This document shows positions 1-10,886 of a stretch of 64,000 nt of DNA, piece by piece. The notes under the pieces were generated by a model, which saw only the letters and a list, made by a program, of their open reading frames with translations, had not been told where the DNA came from and ran no database searches. The first letter of the stretch is position 1. Every line of letters begins with the position of its first letter. Location: positions 1 through 64,000 of the forward strand of contig JADNYV010000035.1 in NCBI GenBank assembly GCA_015501055.1, given 5' to 3'. The DNA is from Mucidula mucida (Eukaryota > Basidiomycota > Agaricomycetes > Agaricales > Physalacriaceae). Both the position numbers and the translations under genes were made by a program.

Positions 1-752
1 ACAGGAGGGCATCTACGACGCGTTTGTGGAACAGTTCAGTGCTGCTGCGAAGACTTTAGGAGGTGCTGCCGGTGATCCCTTCAGCGAAAGTACACAACAT
101 GGACCTCAGGTGTCTCAAACTCAGATGGATGTGCGTGCACGCTGTCCTCCATGATCAAGCTTTCTCGGTTTGACATGTACTTTTTCTTTGTTTGTTAGCG
201 CATATTGGGTTATCTGGATCTAGCCAAGAAGGAAGCGCGACGATACACGCGGGTGGTGAACGCCATGGAGAGGAAGGATACTTCGTCCAGCCGACCGTTT
301 TCTCTGGTACAAAACGATATGAGATCTTACCGTGAAGAGATTTTCGGAACCTGTCCGCATCGTTAATCAAGTTCAAGACCGAGGAAGGTGTGTAACCACT
401 ATGTACTCTTATTGATTGTGCAAACCTGCTAATGATGTTTGGCAGAGGCCATCGAGATCGCTAACGATACGGAATACGGTCTCGCTGCTGCTGTTTTCAC
501 GGAGAACAGCGCCGGGCCATCCGAGTCGCGCATGCTTTGGAGGCCGGGAGCTTGTTTGTGAATAATTACAACACGGTGGAGAATAGTATGCCGTTTGGGG
601 GGTACAAGCAGTCGGGTCATGGGCGTGAGTTGGGGAGTATGCGCTTCAGACGTGAGTGATTTTGATCTACTTTGAGTGTGTGTATTGATGACGAGGTGTG
701 TAGGTATACCCAAGTGAAGGCTGTTCATATCAATCTGGGAATGAAGCTGTAA
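1..752 (+). pseudogene. Aldehyde dehydrogenase, C-terminal fragment (broken)
   Basis: The translated pieces match the C-terminal third of the complete aldehyde dehydrogenase at 19856-22036 of this window: QEGIYDAFVEQF at the start, then ILGYLDLAKKE after an intron ending near 198, FVNNYNT around 560, and the end KAVHINLGMKL followed by a stop at 750-752. The fragment is cut by the window edge, so its 5' part is unseen. The reading frame is broken several times: after LAKKE near 235, between about 325 and 360, and at 505-515 where one base is missing relative to the intact copy. Frames on both sides of each break still encode ALDH sequence, so decay looks recent or the indels are sequencing errors. 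It lies directly upstream of the BTB gene on the same strand. Confidence 0.85.
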
Positions 753-905
753 TCTTGTATGAATGGATCAATTTGTATTCTGGGGAGACAATGCGTGTGC
801 GTGTGCTCGTGGTGTGGTGTGATTCATGAGTTAGTTGGCAACTTCGGTGACAGGTCGAGTCTGTTAGACACGTGTGAGGGTTTAACGCGGACGTTGCTGT
901 TATCG

Positions 906-1982
906 ATGGCAACCTCTTTCTCTCTTGCTCTCTCCATGTCGTCGCCTCAGCTGAACACACACATACACGATATATTTGAAATCCCCAGTGCAGAAACCGA
1001 CCTAGTCATACGCACATCGGACAACGTTCGTCTCTATGCCACAAAATCCATCTTGACCTGTCATTCCCCATTTTTCGCCAAGCACTTTGTCGATGATTCC
1101 CAGAACGTGTTCCATGAATTCAAAGCAAAGCAAGACTGTCGCGACATGCGCGCAATACTCCATCTATGTTCTCCGACGAAAGGCGCTGCTACTCCCTACA
1201 TCCTAGAGGCAGCATTCTGGGGATCACTTCTATTTGCATTGAGGAAGTACGAGATGATGGAGTGGGCGAAGGAGTCTCTGCGAGACATGGTGGCTGCGTC
1301 AGAATGGCCGAGGAAGGAGCCACTCATGACGTTCGTGATGGCGCGGAGATGTGACTGGGAGGATATCGGGCGTACGGCTGCCTGGGAGTCTTTGCGCTTC
1401 CCGCTCCGCACTGGCAGCATACCCGAGTTGGGCTTGATCACAGGGCTGGACTATCACTCCTTCATCGAGTATTTCTGGCGCTGCGCTGATGCGGCGCGCG
1501 ACTTCTTGAAAGGAATGCCAGTCACAGGCCGCACGGACTGCGAACTACTGTCACTCGAAGTCAAGCGCCCCTTCCCGGAGTCATTGCTCAATGACAGGTC
1601 ATTCTCATATCCAGAGGAGGTTGCCTGTAAATGCCAGGAACCTCAGCGTATCAAATGTGAGAGGTGCTCCGAATTCTCGGATGCTCTTCTTTTCAACAAG
1701 CGGACGGGTGAAATACGGTTTATGCATCCTTGCCTTCGTCCTCTTATACAGCGCGCTTTGTCTGAGGTCGAACGGTGTCCTCGGATTGGGCTTTTTCACG
1801 AAAGCATTCTCCAGGATACATTGGCTAGAGCGTGTCCATCACAGACGCCCGAAATGATTCAGACGATCGTTAGTATCTTGGATGATGAATTGGAAAGCGT
1901 TCTTCGTTCTGTAAGTGGGCATCAGTTTCCATTCAAATCTGACCTTTGCTTCTAGGTCGAGCTAGAGGTCGAAGGATGGTGA
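906..1982 (+). CDS. BTB/POZ-domain protein, hypothetical
   Basis: Open frame of about 343 residues. The N-terminal part resembles the BTB/POZ fold of Agaricomycete BTB proteins: a segment like DLVIRTSDNVRLYATKSIL followed by CHSPFFAKHF, the usual pattern in which a D-x-x-I/L-R-S/T-x-D stretch leads to a helix with a hydrophobic S-x-F-F core. BTB domains mediate dimerisation and cullin-3 adaptor interactions; the role here is not known. The frame is open back to 759, but that would overlap the end of the ALDH fragment, so ATG 906 (or 936) is the likelier start. A 45-bp intron (1911-1955, gtaagt..ctag) lets the frame continue for eight codons to TGA 1980-1982. Four cysteines in two C-x-C or C-x-x-C pairs (CKCQEP and CERCSEF, about 1627-1670) could bind metal. 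Confidence 0.6.
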
Positions 1983-2833
1983 GGAACGTATTTGTCATCT
2001 GTTATGGTTGTAGATTACAATACCATGATACTTAGCGTTGTTATACGTGACGAGTAACGAAGCACTACATTAACCGCTAGTCAGTATCGAGGCTGGATGA
2101 ACGTTTCCTGAATAGGATCTTTGCTTTGGGGTTAGGAACGCACGCCGAGACAAACCAGACGTTAGGCGGCCTGTGCTCCCCATCGGCATACTTCACATCG
2201 AACTGCATCACAAGATGCGCAAGCATCAAGTGAAGCTCCATCGCAGCAAAGAACCTCCCCGGGCACGCCAGCCTCCCATGGCCAAATCCCAAGCACGTCG
2301 GGGTCGTTTTGGTCAGTCGCACGGTACCCAAGCCGCTGGCTTCGCGCTCGAAACGCCAAGGCTCGAACTCGCCTGCGTTTTCGTAGTGTCTATTGTCGGC
2401 TTGCACTATGTGGGCTCCGATACTGACAGCCGTTCCTGCTGGGAGAACTGTGCCGTCGGAGAAGACGAATGATTTTCGAGCGCGGCGGTCCATTATGACT
2501 ACAATGGAGTCACTTGAATTAGTACGTTTCATCATGGATTTTAGTAGTGAATAACTAACGCGCTCCCATTGTGTTGATGCGCTGTGACTCGGTCAGGAAA
2601 CTGTCAAGCTTGTGCATATGCGTGAGGGCGTCAAAGCTCCATCCGTACGTTTGTATAACGGTTTCGATTTCACTCCGGAGCTTCTGGATATAAAGTGGAT
2701 TGTCGGCTAGGTGAAGTAGGACGTGCGTGAATGCCTGCAAAGCGCGCATCAGAATGTAATCGAAATCTAGATGATAGGGCGCACGTTGGAGGTAGTATGA
2801 ATAGCGGCAAAGTTGACTGCCAAGACACGATTG

Positions 2834-3133
2834 TGTCGAAGGAGCAGTCGTGGCTGTGCACGACGCGTCCCAATCCGGCATCTTCCGGAACCTTCGCGTG
2901 CATACTCGTTCACGCGGATTTGGGACGTTCGCTCGTCTGCTCACTCAGCAAATGAGTCAAGTATTTATTCCAGTAGATAGTAGAACATTCTAGTACTCTA
3001 CAATTTGTAGTATATATACGCGGCCTGCAAGGCCCTCAGAATAATCTAATTACTCTTACTTCTCCCTCATCCTCACATAGCTCGAGTCTCGCAGTTAGCC
3101 ACTGCAACATCATATTCCCCATATTTTACAACA
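2834..3133 (+). repeat. 5' LTR of copia-1
   Basis: 300 bp, starts TGTCGAAGG and ends ACAACA. It repeats at 7370-7669 with one visible substitution. It contains a TATA-like stretch (gtatatatacg, about 3010-3020) that probably positions the element's transcript. Confidence 0.95.
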
Positions 3134-3146
3134 GGTTATGGGCCCC
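3134..3146 (+). other. Primer-binding site of copia-1 (tRNA-iMet anticodon-region type)
   Basis: The sequence GGTTATGGGCCCC abuts the 5' LTR. Its complement, GGGCCCATAACC, is the conserved anticodon-loop region of eukaryotic initiator tRNA-Met (CAT anticodon). Drosophila copia uses this kind of half-tRNA primer. The second copia element of this window has the same site. Confidence 0.7.
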
Positions 3147-3208
3147 GGCCTTAACTAAACTATACCGAGACTCACTATACAACTCACCTCACCAAATCAC
3201 ACACCATA

Positions 3209-6200
3209 ATGTCCGACTCTCTCCCCTCATCGCTCTTCCGTATTGAGCTCCTCCAAGAGCACAACTGGGTTCCGTACAAGCGTCGCGTCACCGCAATCTT
3301 ACGAGAACGAGGTCTCTTGAAGTACGCCGAAGGCACGACCAAAATCCCTGTGCCGGCAGATGCTAATAATATCACTACGGAGGAAGCAACCAAGATCAGG
3401 AAATGGGAAGAGGAAGACGGACGAGCGCAGACACAAATCGAGCTCACCTTGAGTGACTCGCAGATGATACATATTGCGGGAGCCAAGACAGCAGCCGAAA
3501 TGTGGTCGCAGCTGAAGTTAGTAAAGGAAGCTAGAGGAAAATTAGGGATACTATCGCTCCGGCCGCCGTCTCTACCGCACCGTCGCCGACGAATCCACAG
3601 ATATCACCGAACACACCACAGAAATGCGCCGCGTCCAGGAAGAACTCGGCATCTTGGGAAGTGTCGTCACCGACGAAGATTTCCTAATGCTACTCATCAG
3701 TTCATTGCCCGAGTCCTGGGACCAATTCACATCAGCGTACCTTGGTGCTACCGGAAATAACCCCACCGTTACCTCCCACGAGTTCATCTCCATCATTCAG
3801 GAAGAGAACCGACGCCAAAAGGAGAAGTCTGGTGAGGGCGAATCAGCCATGTCGCGGAAGCGGAAGACAGACAGGCAGAAACTGGAATGGCAGAGACTTC
3901 ATGTCAGGGAGAGTATCCGACAATGTCGAGTGCTTTAACTGCCACAAACGAGGCACACAAGAACCAATGTTGGTCAAAGGGTGGCGCCAGGAAGAAAAAG
4001 GCCCGGGCAGGAACAAAAGGAAGAAGGAGAGATCTAACCAGGCCAGTCAGAGAATGCCCACGACGATGTAGTCGAGACGTCTTACCACGTAGCGGAGACC
4101 GAAACCGCAATTCGATAACCACTTTGCCGTTACACTTGGCTTCAGACTCAGGCACCAACATACATATCTCCAATGACCGCGCTACCTTTGTCGACTTTCG
4201 GCCGCTTGAGGCAACCTCCATCAATGGCATCGGAAACATTGCAATCAAAGCTGTGGCAGAGGAACAGTCCTGTTAGACTGCAAAGTCAATGGGCAAACTA
4301 TCACTCACAAGCTCAAAGACACATTATTTGCCCCGAATGCCGCCAACAACCTCATCTCCATCAGCAGACTAGATGACGCTGGGATGGAAGCCTCATTTAA
4401 AGGAGGTCAGGTGCGATTCCTCCGCAGAGACGGAAAGTCCTAGCGGAAGGACAGAAGACGCGCCGACTGTACCTTATGAAGGCATGTGCACGCGTTGTAG
4501 CACCCGAGCAGTCAAATGTTGCCAAACGAGCAACGAAGACACATGGGATGCATGGCATCGAAAGATGGGACACCTAGGAAAGGCAGGGTTAGAAAGACTG
4601 AAAAGGGAAGGACTCGTTGAAGGACTTACCATATCGGACGACTCGCCGCACTCAGCCAATGCGAAGCCTGTATCCAGGCAAAGATGACACTCCGCCCATT
4701 CCCGCAGGAAGCAAAAAACCGACGCGAACAGCCAGGAGAATTGACCCATGGCGATATTTGGGGTCCGGCCCGCGTCGAGTCCCTGCAGAAGTCGAAATAC
4801 TCCATCACGTTCACCGACGACGCGACACGCCGCTGCAGACCTGAGTTTCTAAAACAGAATCAGAGTCATTTCGAAAAATGAAGAATCATTACCTTCATCA
4901 AGCAGCAGGATGGAGTCAAACCCAAAGTCATTCGGGTAGACAACGCTAAAGAACTGACAGGCGGAGAGGTCAAAGCATGGTTGAAGAAGGAAGGAATTCA
5001 CTTACAGACACCGGCACCGTATGCCCACTCATCAAACGGGGTAGCTGAACGATTTAATCGCACCCTAGTTGAACTTGCCCGCGCAATGCTTATCGCGCGA
5101 GGCCTTCCATCGTTCCTGTGGGAATGTGCAGTCGAGTATGCGGCATATATCCGCAATCGCGCACCAATACGCGCGCTCGAAGGAAAGACGCCGGAAGAAG
5201 CTTGGACAGGCAAGAAGCCTGACGTTTCGCATCTCCGGGAGTTTGGGTATCTAGTCTGGGTGAAAAGAGAAGGAAAGAACTTGTCAAAACTGGGCGGTAG
5301 CTCGAGCAAGGCAACAAAACATACCTTTGTTGGGTTTTCAGACGACCCCGTAGTCATAAAATACTACGATGCTGGCCTGCGATCCATCCGGGAATCACGG
5401 AACTATGAGTTCGTGCAGCCGGCACCAGCAGTTGACGTCAAAAACATTGACAATGTGCGGCTCGAGGGGGAGACAGGAGGTGCTAGCGACCCGCAATTGC
5501 CAGAAAAGTCTGAGCAGGATACGGATCAGCAGAAGAAAGAGGCACCAACAGCAGTTAACCCACCTATTACGCCGTTGACAATCCCCACGCCATCACAGAT
5601 CCCAAAACCACCTTCAGGACCCATCCGGCGATCTAGTCGCACCACGACGGACCACAACTATGCAAAACTCAACAATCCTAATGCCCGGATACCGTCCACA
5701 TCACGTATTCCGCGACCGACTCCATCAGAACCACCAGCTGAGTCAGCAAATGTCGCCATCATCCAGAGCTATCTTGCCGGCGATGGTGAGCACATGAATC
5801 GTAATGACTTCCCGCGAAGCCTAGCAGAGGCACAAGCCTCGCCCGAATGGCCTGAGTGGAAGAAGGCCATGGATGAGGAAATGGGAATGATTCAAGAAAT
5901 GGGCACTTACAAGCTCGAGGATCTCCCAGAGGGACGCGAAACCGTAGGCTGCAGATGGACATACTTGAAGAAGTACGACGAACATGGGAATGTGTCGCGC
6001 TATAAAGCCCGCCTCGTAGCACAAGGCTACTCGCAAATCCCTGGAGTCGATTTCACTGAAACGTTTGCACCAGTTGTTCGTCTCGAATCAGTCCGCGCTG
6101 CGCTAGGCATAGCCGCCATCAATGACCTCAAAATTGGCCAGATGGACATTAAAGGAGCTTACCTCAATGGCGAGCTCGAAGAAGAGATATACATGCGCCA

Positions 6201-7362
6201 GCCGCCAGGATACGACAACAGATCAGGCCATGTCTGCAGACTGTACAAGACCCTGTATGGGTTAAAGCAGTCAGGACGCGAGTGGAATCGAGAGTTCGAT
6301 AGGAAACTTACATCCATTGGGTTCTCAAAGCTGGAAGTCAATCACTGCGTGTACAAACACATCCGAGACGGCAGGACTGTGTTCCTGACAGTCTGGGTTG
6401 ACGACTTGTTAATATTTGCTGAAGCAGTCAAAGATCTGGAGGAAGTAAAGAGGGAGTTAGCAGGGTTATTTGATGTCAAGGACATGGGAGAGCCAAAGAA
6501 GATCATTGGCATCGAAATCGAGAGGGACCGTGATAACGGCACTGTCTCGTTATCCCAGCAACAATACATCGACGGAATACTCACTAGGTTCGGCCTACAC
6601 AACGCGTCGCCCGTCACCACTCCACTCGACCACAACATCATCCTACACAAGCGACCGGCCGACGAGCAAGTCGAGCCCACTATCCAAGGCGGATATCAGT
6701 CCGCGATCGGCTCCTTGATGTATGCCGCGATTTGTACGCGCCCCGACATCGCGTATGCTGTACAGACACTGAGCCAGCACTCGAACAACCCTGGACCCGA
6801 ACATTGGACAGCTGTAAAGCAAGTGTTCAGGTACCTATCTGGCACAAAGAACCATAAACTCACCTTCCGAGCAAACAATGAACGAGAGGTCATCAGCGCT
6901 GGATACAGCGATGCAGACTACGCATCAAATCCAGATGACCGGAAATCCATATCTGGATACGCATTCCTACTCGGAGGAGCAGCATTCGCGTGGAGCTCGA
7001 AAAAGCAATCCACCACCGCGCTATCATCCACAGAGGCAGAGTACACGGCTTTAGCCCATTCCACACGCCAGGCCATCTGGAACAGAAACCTCTTAGAAGG
7101 CCTAGGCTATCCACAAGAAGAACCCACCTTGGTCTTTGAGGACAACCAATCCACCATCGCCATCGTGCACGACCCGCAATATCACGCCCGGTCAAAACAC
7201 TTTGACGTCCAGAACCATTTTGTCCGCGAAAAAGTGGAGCATGGGATTATCGAGTTGGCATATTGTCCTACAGATGAGATGGTGGCCGACATATTCACGA
7301 AGGCACTGCCACGGCCCAAGCACGAGAAGTTTGTCCGAGAACTTGGACTGATGCCGGCTTGA
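3209..7362 (+). pseudogene. copia-1 gag-pol polyprotein, frameshifted in gag/protease/integrase
   Basis: Gag starts at ATG 3209 and shifts frame near 3550 (next stretch MRRVQEELGILG, with LLISSLPESWD). It shifts again inside the zinc knuckle near 3950, where ECFNCHKRG lies in one frame and HKNQCW in another. The protease motif DSGTNIHIS lies near 4150. GAG-pre-integrase (WHRKMGHLGKAGL) and the start of integrase (GDIWGPARVES) follow in further frames up to about 4880. From 4981 to TGA 7360-7362 one long frame is open: integrase core with its catalytic Glu (NGVAERFNRTLVE), reverse transcriptase (MDIKGAYLNGELEEEI, active site WVDD), and RNase H (STEAEYTAL, EDNQSTIAI). The stop codon overlaps the polypurine tract. 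Functional gag-pol would be one long frame; this copy has at least four breaks. Confidence 0.9.
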
Positions 7363-7369
7363 GGGGGAG

Positions 7370-7669
7370 TGTCGAAGGAGCAGTCGTGGCTGTGCACGAC
7401 GCGTCCCAATCCGGCATCTTCCGGAACCTTTGCGTGCATACTCGTTCACGCGGATTTGGGACGTTCGCTCGTCTGCTCACTCAGCAAATGAGTCAAGTAT
7501 TTATTCCAGTAGATAGTAGAACATTCTAGTACTCTACAATTTGTAGTATATATACGCGGCCTGCAAGGCCCTCAGAATAATCTAATTACTCTTACTTCTC
7601 CCTCATCCTCACATAGCTCGAGTCTCGCAGTTAGCCACTGCAACATCATATTCCCCATATTTTACAACA
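7370..7669 (+). repeat. 3' LTR of copia-1
   Basis: 300-bp copy of 2834-3133, preceded by the purine tract gagggggag (7361-7369) and followed by the target duplication GATTG (7670-7674). Confidence 0.95.
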
Positions 7670-8832
7670 GATTGGCGATACTGTAAACAGAAGCTTCTTC
7701 TTTGCTTGCGACATCAAATAATTCGTAGATAAAGAGTTTGTGGTGCTAGGATTTGTTAGGTAAGTAAGAATGAGTCGTGCCAAGCAGGTTCTCGCCACCT
7801 TTATCGGACTATCCTCTTCGAATTCTTTGAATTTTGTATCGAAGGGCTGAACGTGTTCTTTGTACTCCATGACAACGTCTCTAATCATTCCCTGAACTTT
7901 CTTGATCTTGGCCTCGATGTTGGAGAACAAGGCGGAGACAAGACTGCAGCATGTGCCATGAGTGTTGGGTCGCGACATGTAGCACAGGCACACACCGTCG
8001 CATGAAACGCGGAAACATCTTCAGTACACTAGCCTTCATGAGAACATCTAAAGCAAACTGCTTGTTGATTTCGAGGTATTCCTCATTGCGACCTATCTCA
8101 TGTTAGCATGACCATGAGCGTCGACTTAGAGACGTACACAGTGGTAGTCCAACAAAGATCCGATTACTGGCGCGCGCAACAATATCCATCGCTATTTCTT
8201 GTGGCCTTATCGGACACCATTGTTCTGACACGAATGGTCATTCAGCGACATTAATGTCATCCTGGGTACGCACCTTCATCCTGAGGAAGCACGACACTCA
8301 GAGCATGAAGGATCTCGTTGTTCATGTCATCGAACATGCTCGGTAACTCCTTCATAGTGTAAATCGAGCGGATAACCGGGATATGATAGAGGTCATTCGC
8401 GACAGCAGGTCCCATTGTATATGTGATTTGAAGGCTCTATATACCAGCAGTGTGAGATTCGACTATGAATAGTTACTGTTTGAAGTCACCTGTTGGACCG
8501 AGTCGTGGAATGATAGTACATCATCTGGTGCCTTGCGCAGGTCTTCTATGTGTTCAGTCTTGGTTATCACCACCTCCCAGCGGTCAGGCAAGGCGATCTT
8601 GAATGGACGGTCGCCGTACTGTTCAAATACTTCCAGTGAAGATACAGCGTCGGCGAAGAATGGACTTCCTCACCATCGCATATGCATGTCGAATCACGTC
8701 CTCGGCGCGAGTCAGAAACCGAAGGCCTTCCCAGTGGGAGAGAAGAGGAAGGCTAAAGCCATAAGTCGGGATATGTCGAAGCTGAAGTTGAGTCAGCAGG
8801 TCAATCAACGAGGCAACTAGCTCGAGCTCCCT

Positions 8833-9363
8833 TGTTATGAATCGCCATATTTTCACATTTTCACATCTTATCATATCTTATCGGGGGCCTTGTCTTATCA
8901 ACCAACAGACTGTTTCATCATCTGTTTCGTCACTGATTATACTCCTTTTCATTACCGAAGCCGTACTCATGTCGGACTCATGCCCAACACATGGATGACA
9001 TCATACATGCCGATACCTCATGGACTTCCTATTGGATTTACACCACCAACATTCGTAGCACACATGGTCGTTTCAGTATTATTACTTACATGCAGTTACC
9101 ACTTGTATTTAATGGTTTCACGGACTAGTAGCATACAACACTGGGTCAAGGGCGTGGAGTTAACCCTAGCGGAAACACGTATAGACAAGGAGTTCCAAAC
9201 ACAGACTTACTAGTATATAAGCAGTAGCGTAGCATCATTGTACTTTAGTTCCAATCTCGTTTATACACCTGGCCTAGCCTAGTCTTACGAACGCAAACAC
9301 TTTCTCTTTTAGTTCTTGCTGTGGTACCTGGTTTAGTCTTGTGGCTATAGTCAGTCGCTAACA
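8833..9363 (+). repeat. 5' LTR of the chromovirus
   Basis: 531 bp, TGTTATGAAT..CGCTAACA. A TATA box (tatataa, 9214-9220) lies about 30 bp before TAGTTCCAATCT (9246-9257). The transcript start is therefore predicted close to 9245, at the sequence that can pair with the primer site just outside the LTR. Confidence 0.92.
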
Positions 9364-9365
9364 GA

Positions 9366-9377
9366 AGATTGGAACTA
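9366..9377 (+). other. Self-primer binding site of the chromovirus
   Basis: AGATTGGAACTA, two bases beyond the end of the 5' LTR, is the exact reverse complement of TAGTTCCAATCT at 9246-9257, the predicted 5' end of the transcript. This is the arrangement used for self-priming in Tf1 and sushi elements, where the folded mRNA 5' end replaces a tRNA primer. Confidence 0.7.
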
Positions 9378-9962
9378 CTTTCTACCACCTACCACACATC
9401 CCTGATCGTTGATCAGCACTTCACTGTTTGATCATCACACATACCCCTATTCCCTTTTCCTGTTTATAGATTGACACAATCCTAATCCCAGCGCACGTCT
9501 GCATACATGTGTATTGGTCCCAGTAGCGCCGGCTAACAGTTAGAGATAACTGCCTCGGGTGCTGGAAGTAGCCGCTCTCACAAGAACGAACTTTTGGCAG
9601 TTGCACTTCAGTGGGCGCTGTTTATGGGTCAACCCCCGTTCCCAGGAAAACTTTGGCTTACCTCACACTAGAGGAACGTCGGCTGGGCAATTGCGAACTT
9701 GTGACGAGCTCTTGGGCTCCGTAGATACATAGTCAGTAGTTGGTAAAATAGTGTAGACAGTTACAATACCTACCTACTTTACTTACCTTACGATACACAT
9801 CATCATTCCCCACCCTACCAAGTCCTGGATTCTATTTCAGATCTAGGCAATTCCCCCTTATTTGTCCAAACCTCTATTCCCTCACCCGTTTCATCCAAAT
9901 CTGCATCACCCATATCCCCACTTTCACCCTTTCACTCTCCAATCTCATCACCCCAATTTACC

Positions 9963-10886
9963 ATGTCCAATGAAGCACCCGAACCCGCTCACCCCGCTCA
10001 TCACGCTGATGTCGAACCCAAAGGTCGATCCCTTGTCAACAAGCCTTATGACTATGACAAGGACAAGGCCAAGTACAAGAGCTGGTGGCGATCAATGTTC
10101 ACATACATCCGCGACAAGAAGAACAACCTTACATCTGACTCCGAAAGGATTGATGTTGTTCTCTCCTACATCTGAGGAGATCACGTCGATGCATGGGTCC
10201 AGAACTACACGGATTAGAACTTCAACGAGGAAGAAGAGGAATGGACAGTCTCTTGGACGGAGTTCAAGGAGCATTTGAAGGAGCAATTTGTGGCTTCCAA
10301 CCTCGCACGAGATGCGCAAGACCAGATCAAGCGGTTGCACCAAGGGCAAGACACCGCTCAAGATTTTTTCCAGAAGTTCGAGGTTCTGCTCACTTAGGCA
10401 GAATATTTGAAGGATGACACATATGTCGTGTGACTTCTCGAGACCAATGTCAACGAGAAGATCATTGATCAGATCTATGACAGCTGAGATGGGTTGCCGG
10501 AGAAATACAAGGATTGGAAGACACAGATCCTCCAGATTGATCAGTTGTGGAGAAGGCGGATGGCGAGCAAAAGGCCCGGTATGCAGTCCCGGCCCCAAGC
10601 TCCGCAGGCGGCTACATCAAGAGGTAATCCTACTAACCCACCCCCAACGCCAATCACACAACGAGATGCCACCGGCGTTACCTATGAAGGAGCCGGCAGG
10701 CCAATGGACATTGACAATGCACATCAAAGAGGACTTTGCTTCAGCTGTGGCGAACACGGCCACGTCAGCAGGTTCTGTCCTAAGAAGGGTCGACCTCAGA
10801 CAATTCGGGGTCTATTGACCAAAATGAACGACGAGGAGAAGAAGAAGTTGGCCAAAGAGTTGGGTTTTGCAAAGCTCCAGCAGTAG
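9963..10886 (+). pseudogene. Chromovirus gag with CCHC zinc knuckle, five nonsense codons
   Basis: One continuous frame of 308 codons runs from ATG 9963 to TAG 10884-10886. It is interrupted by TGA 10173, TAG 10215, TAG 10395, TGA 10431 and TGA 10485. Each would be a sense codon (CGA or CAG) after reversing one C-to-T change. The capsid-like part includes WWRSMFTYIRDKKNN, and a zinc knuckle CFSCGEHGHVSRFC (CX2CX4HX4C) lies near 10738-10780. No length change is needed to restore the frame, which argues for point-mutation damage rather than sequencing indels. Confidence 0.88.

Larger units (their letters stand above)
2834..7669 (+). mobile_element. Ty1/copia LTR retrotransposon (copia-1), young insertion in P450-1
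   Basis: A complete element of 4,836 bp with two 300-bp LTRs that I read as identical except for one base (a C/T difference in the ccttYgcgtg stretch). It is flanked by the 5-bp target duplication GATTG (2829-2833 and 7670-7674). LTR ends are TG..CA. A primer-binding site follows the 5' LTR, and a polypurine tract (gagggggag, 7361-7369) precedes the 3' LTR. Domain order is gag, protease, integrase, reverse transcriptase, RNase H, which is diagnostic for copia. The first third of the coding region is frameshifted, so despite its young LTRs this copy does not encode a continuous polyprotein. Confidence 0.95.
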
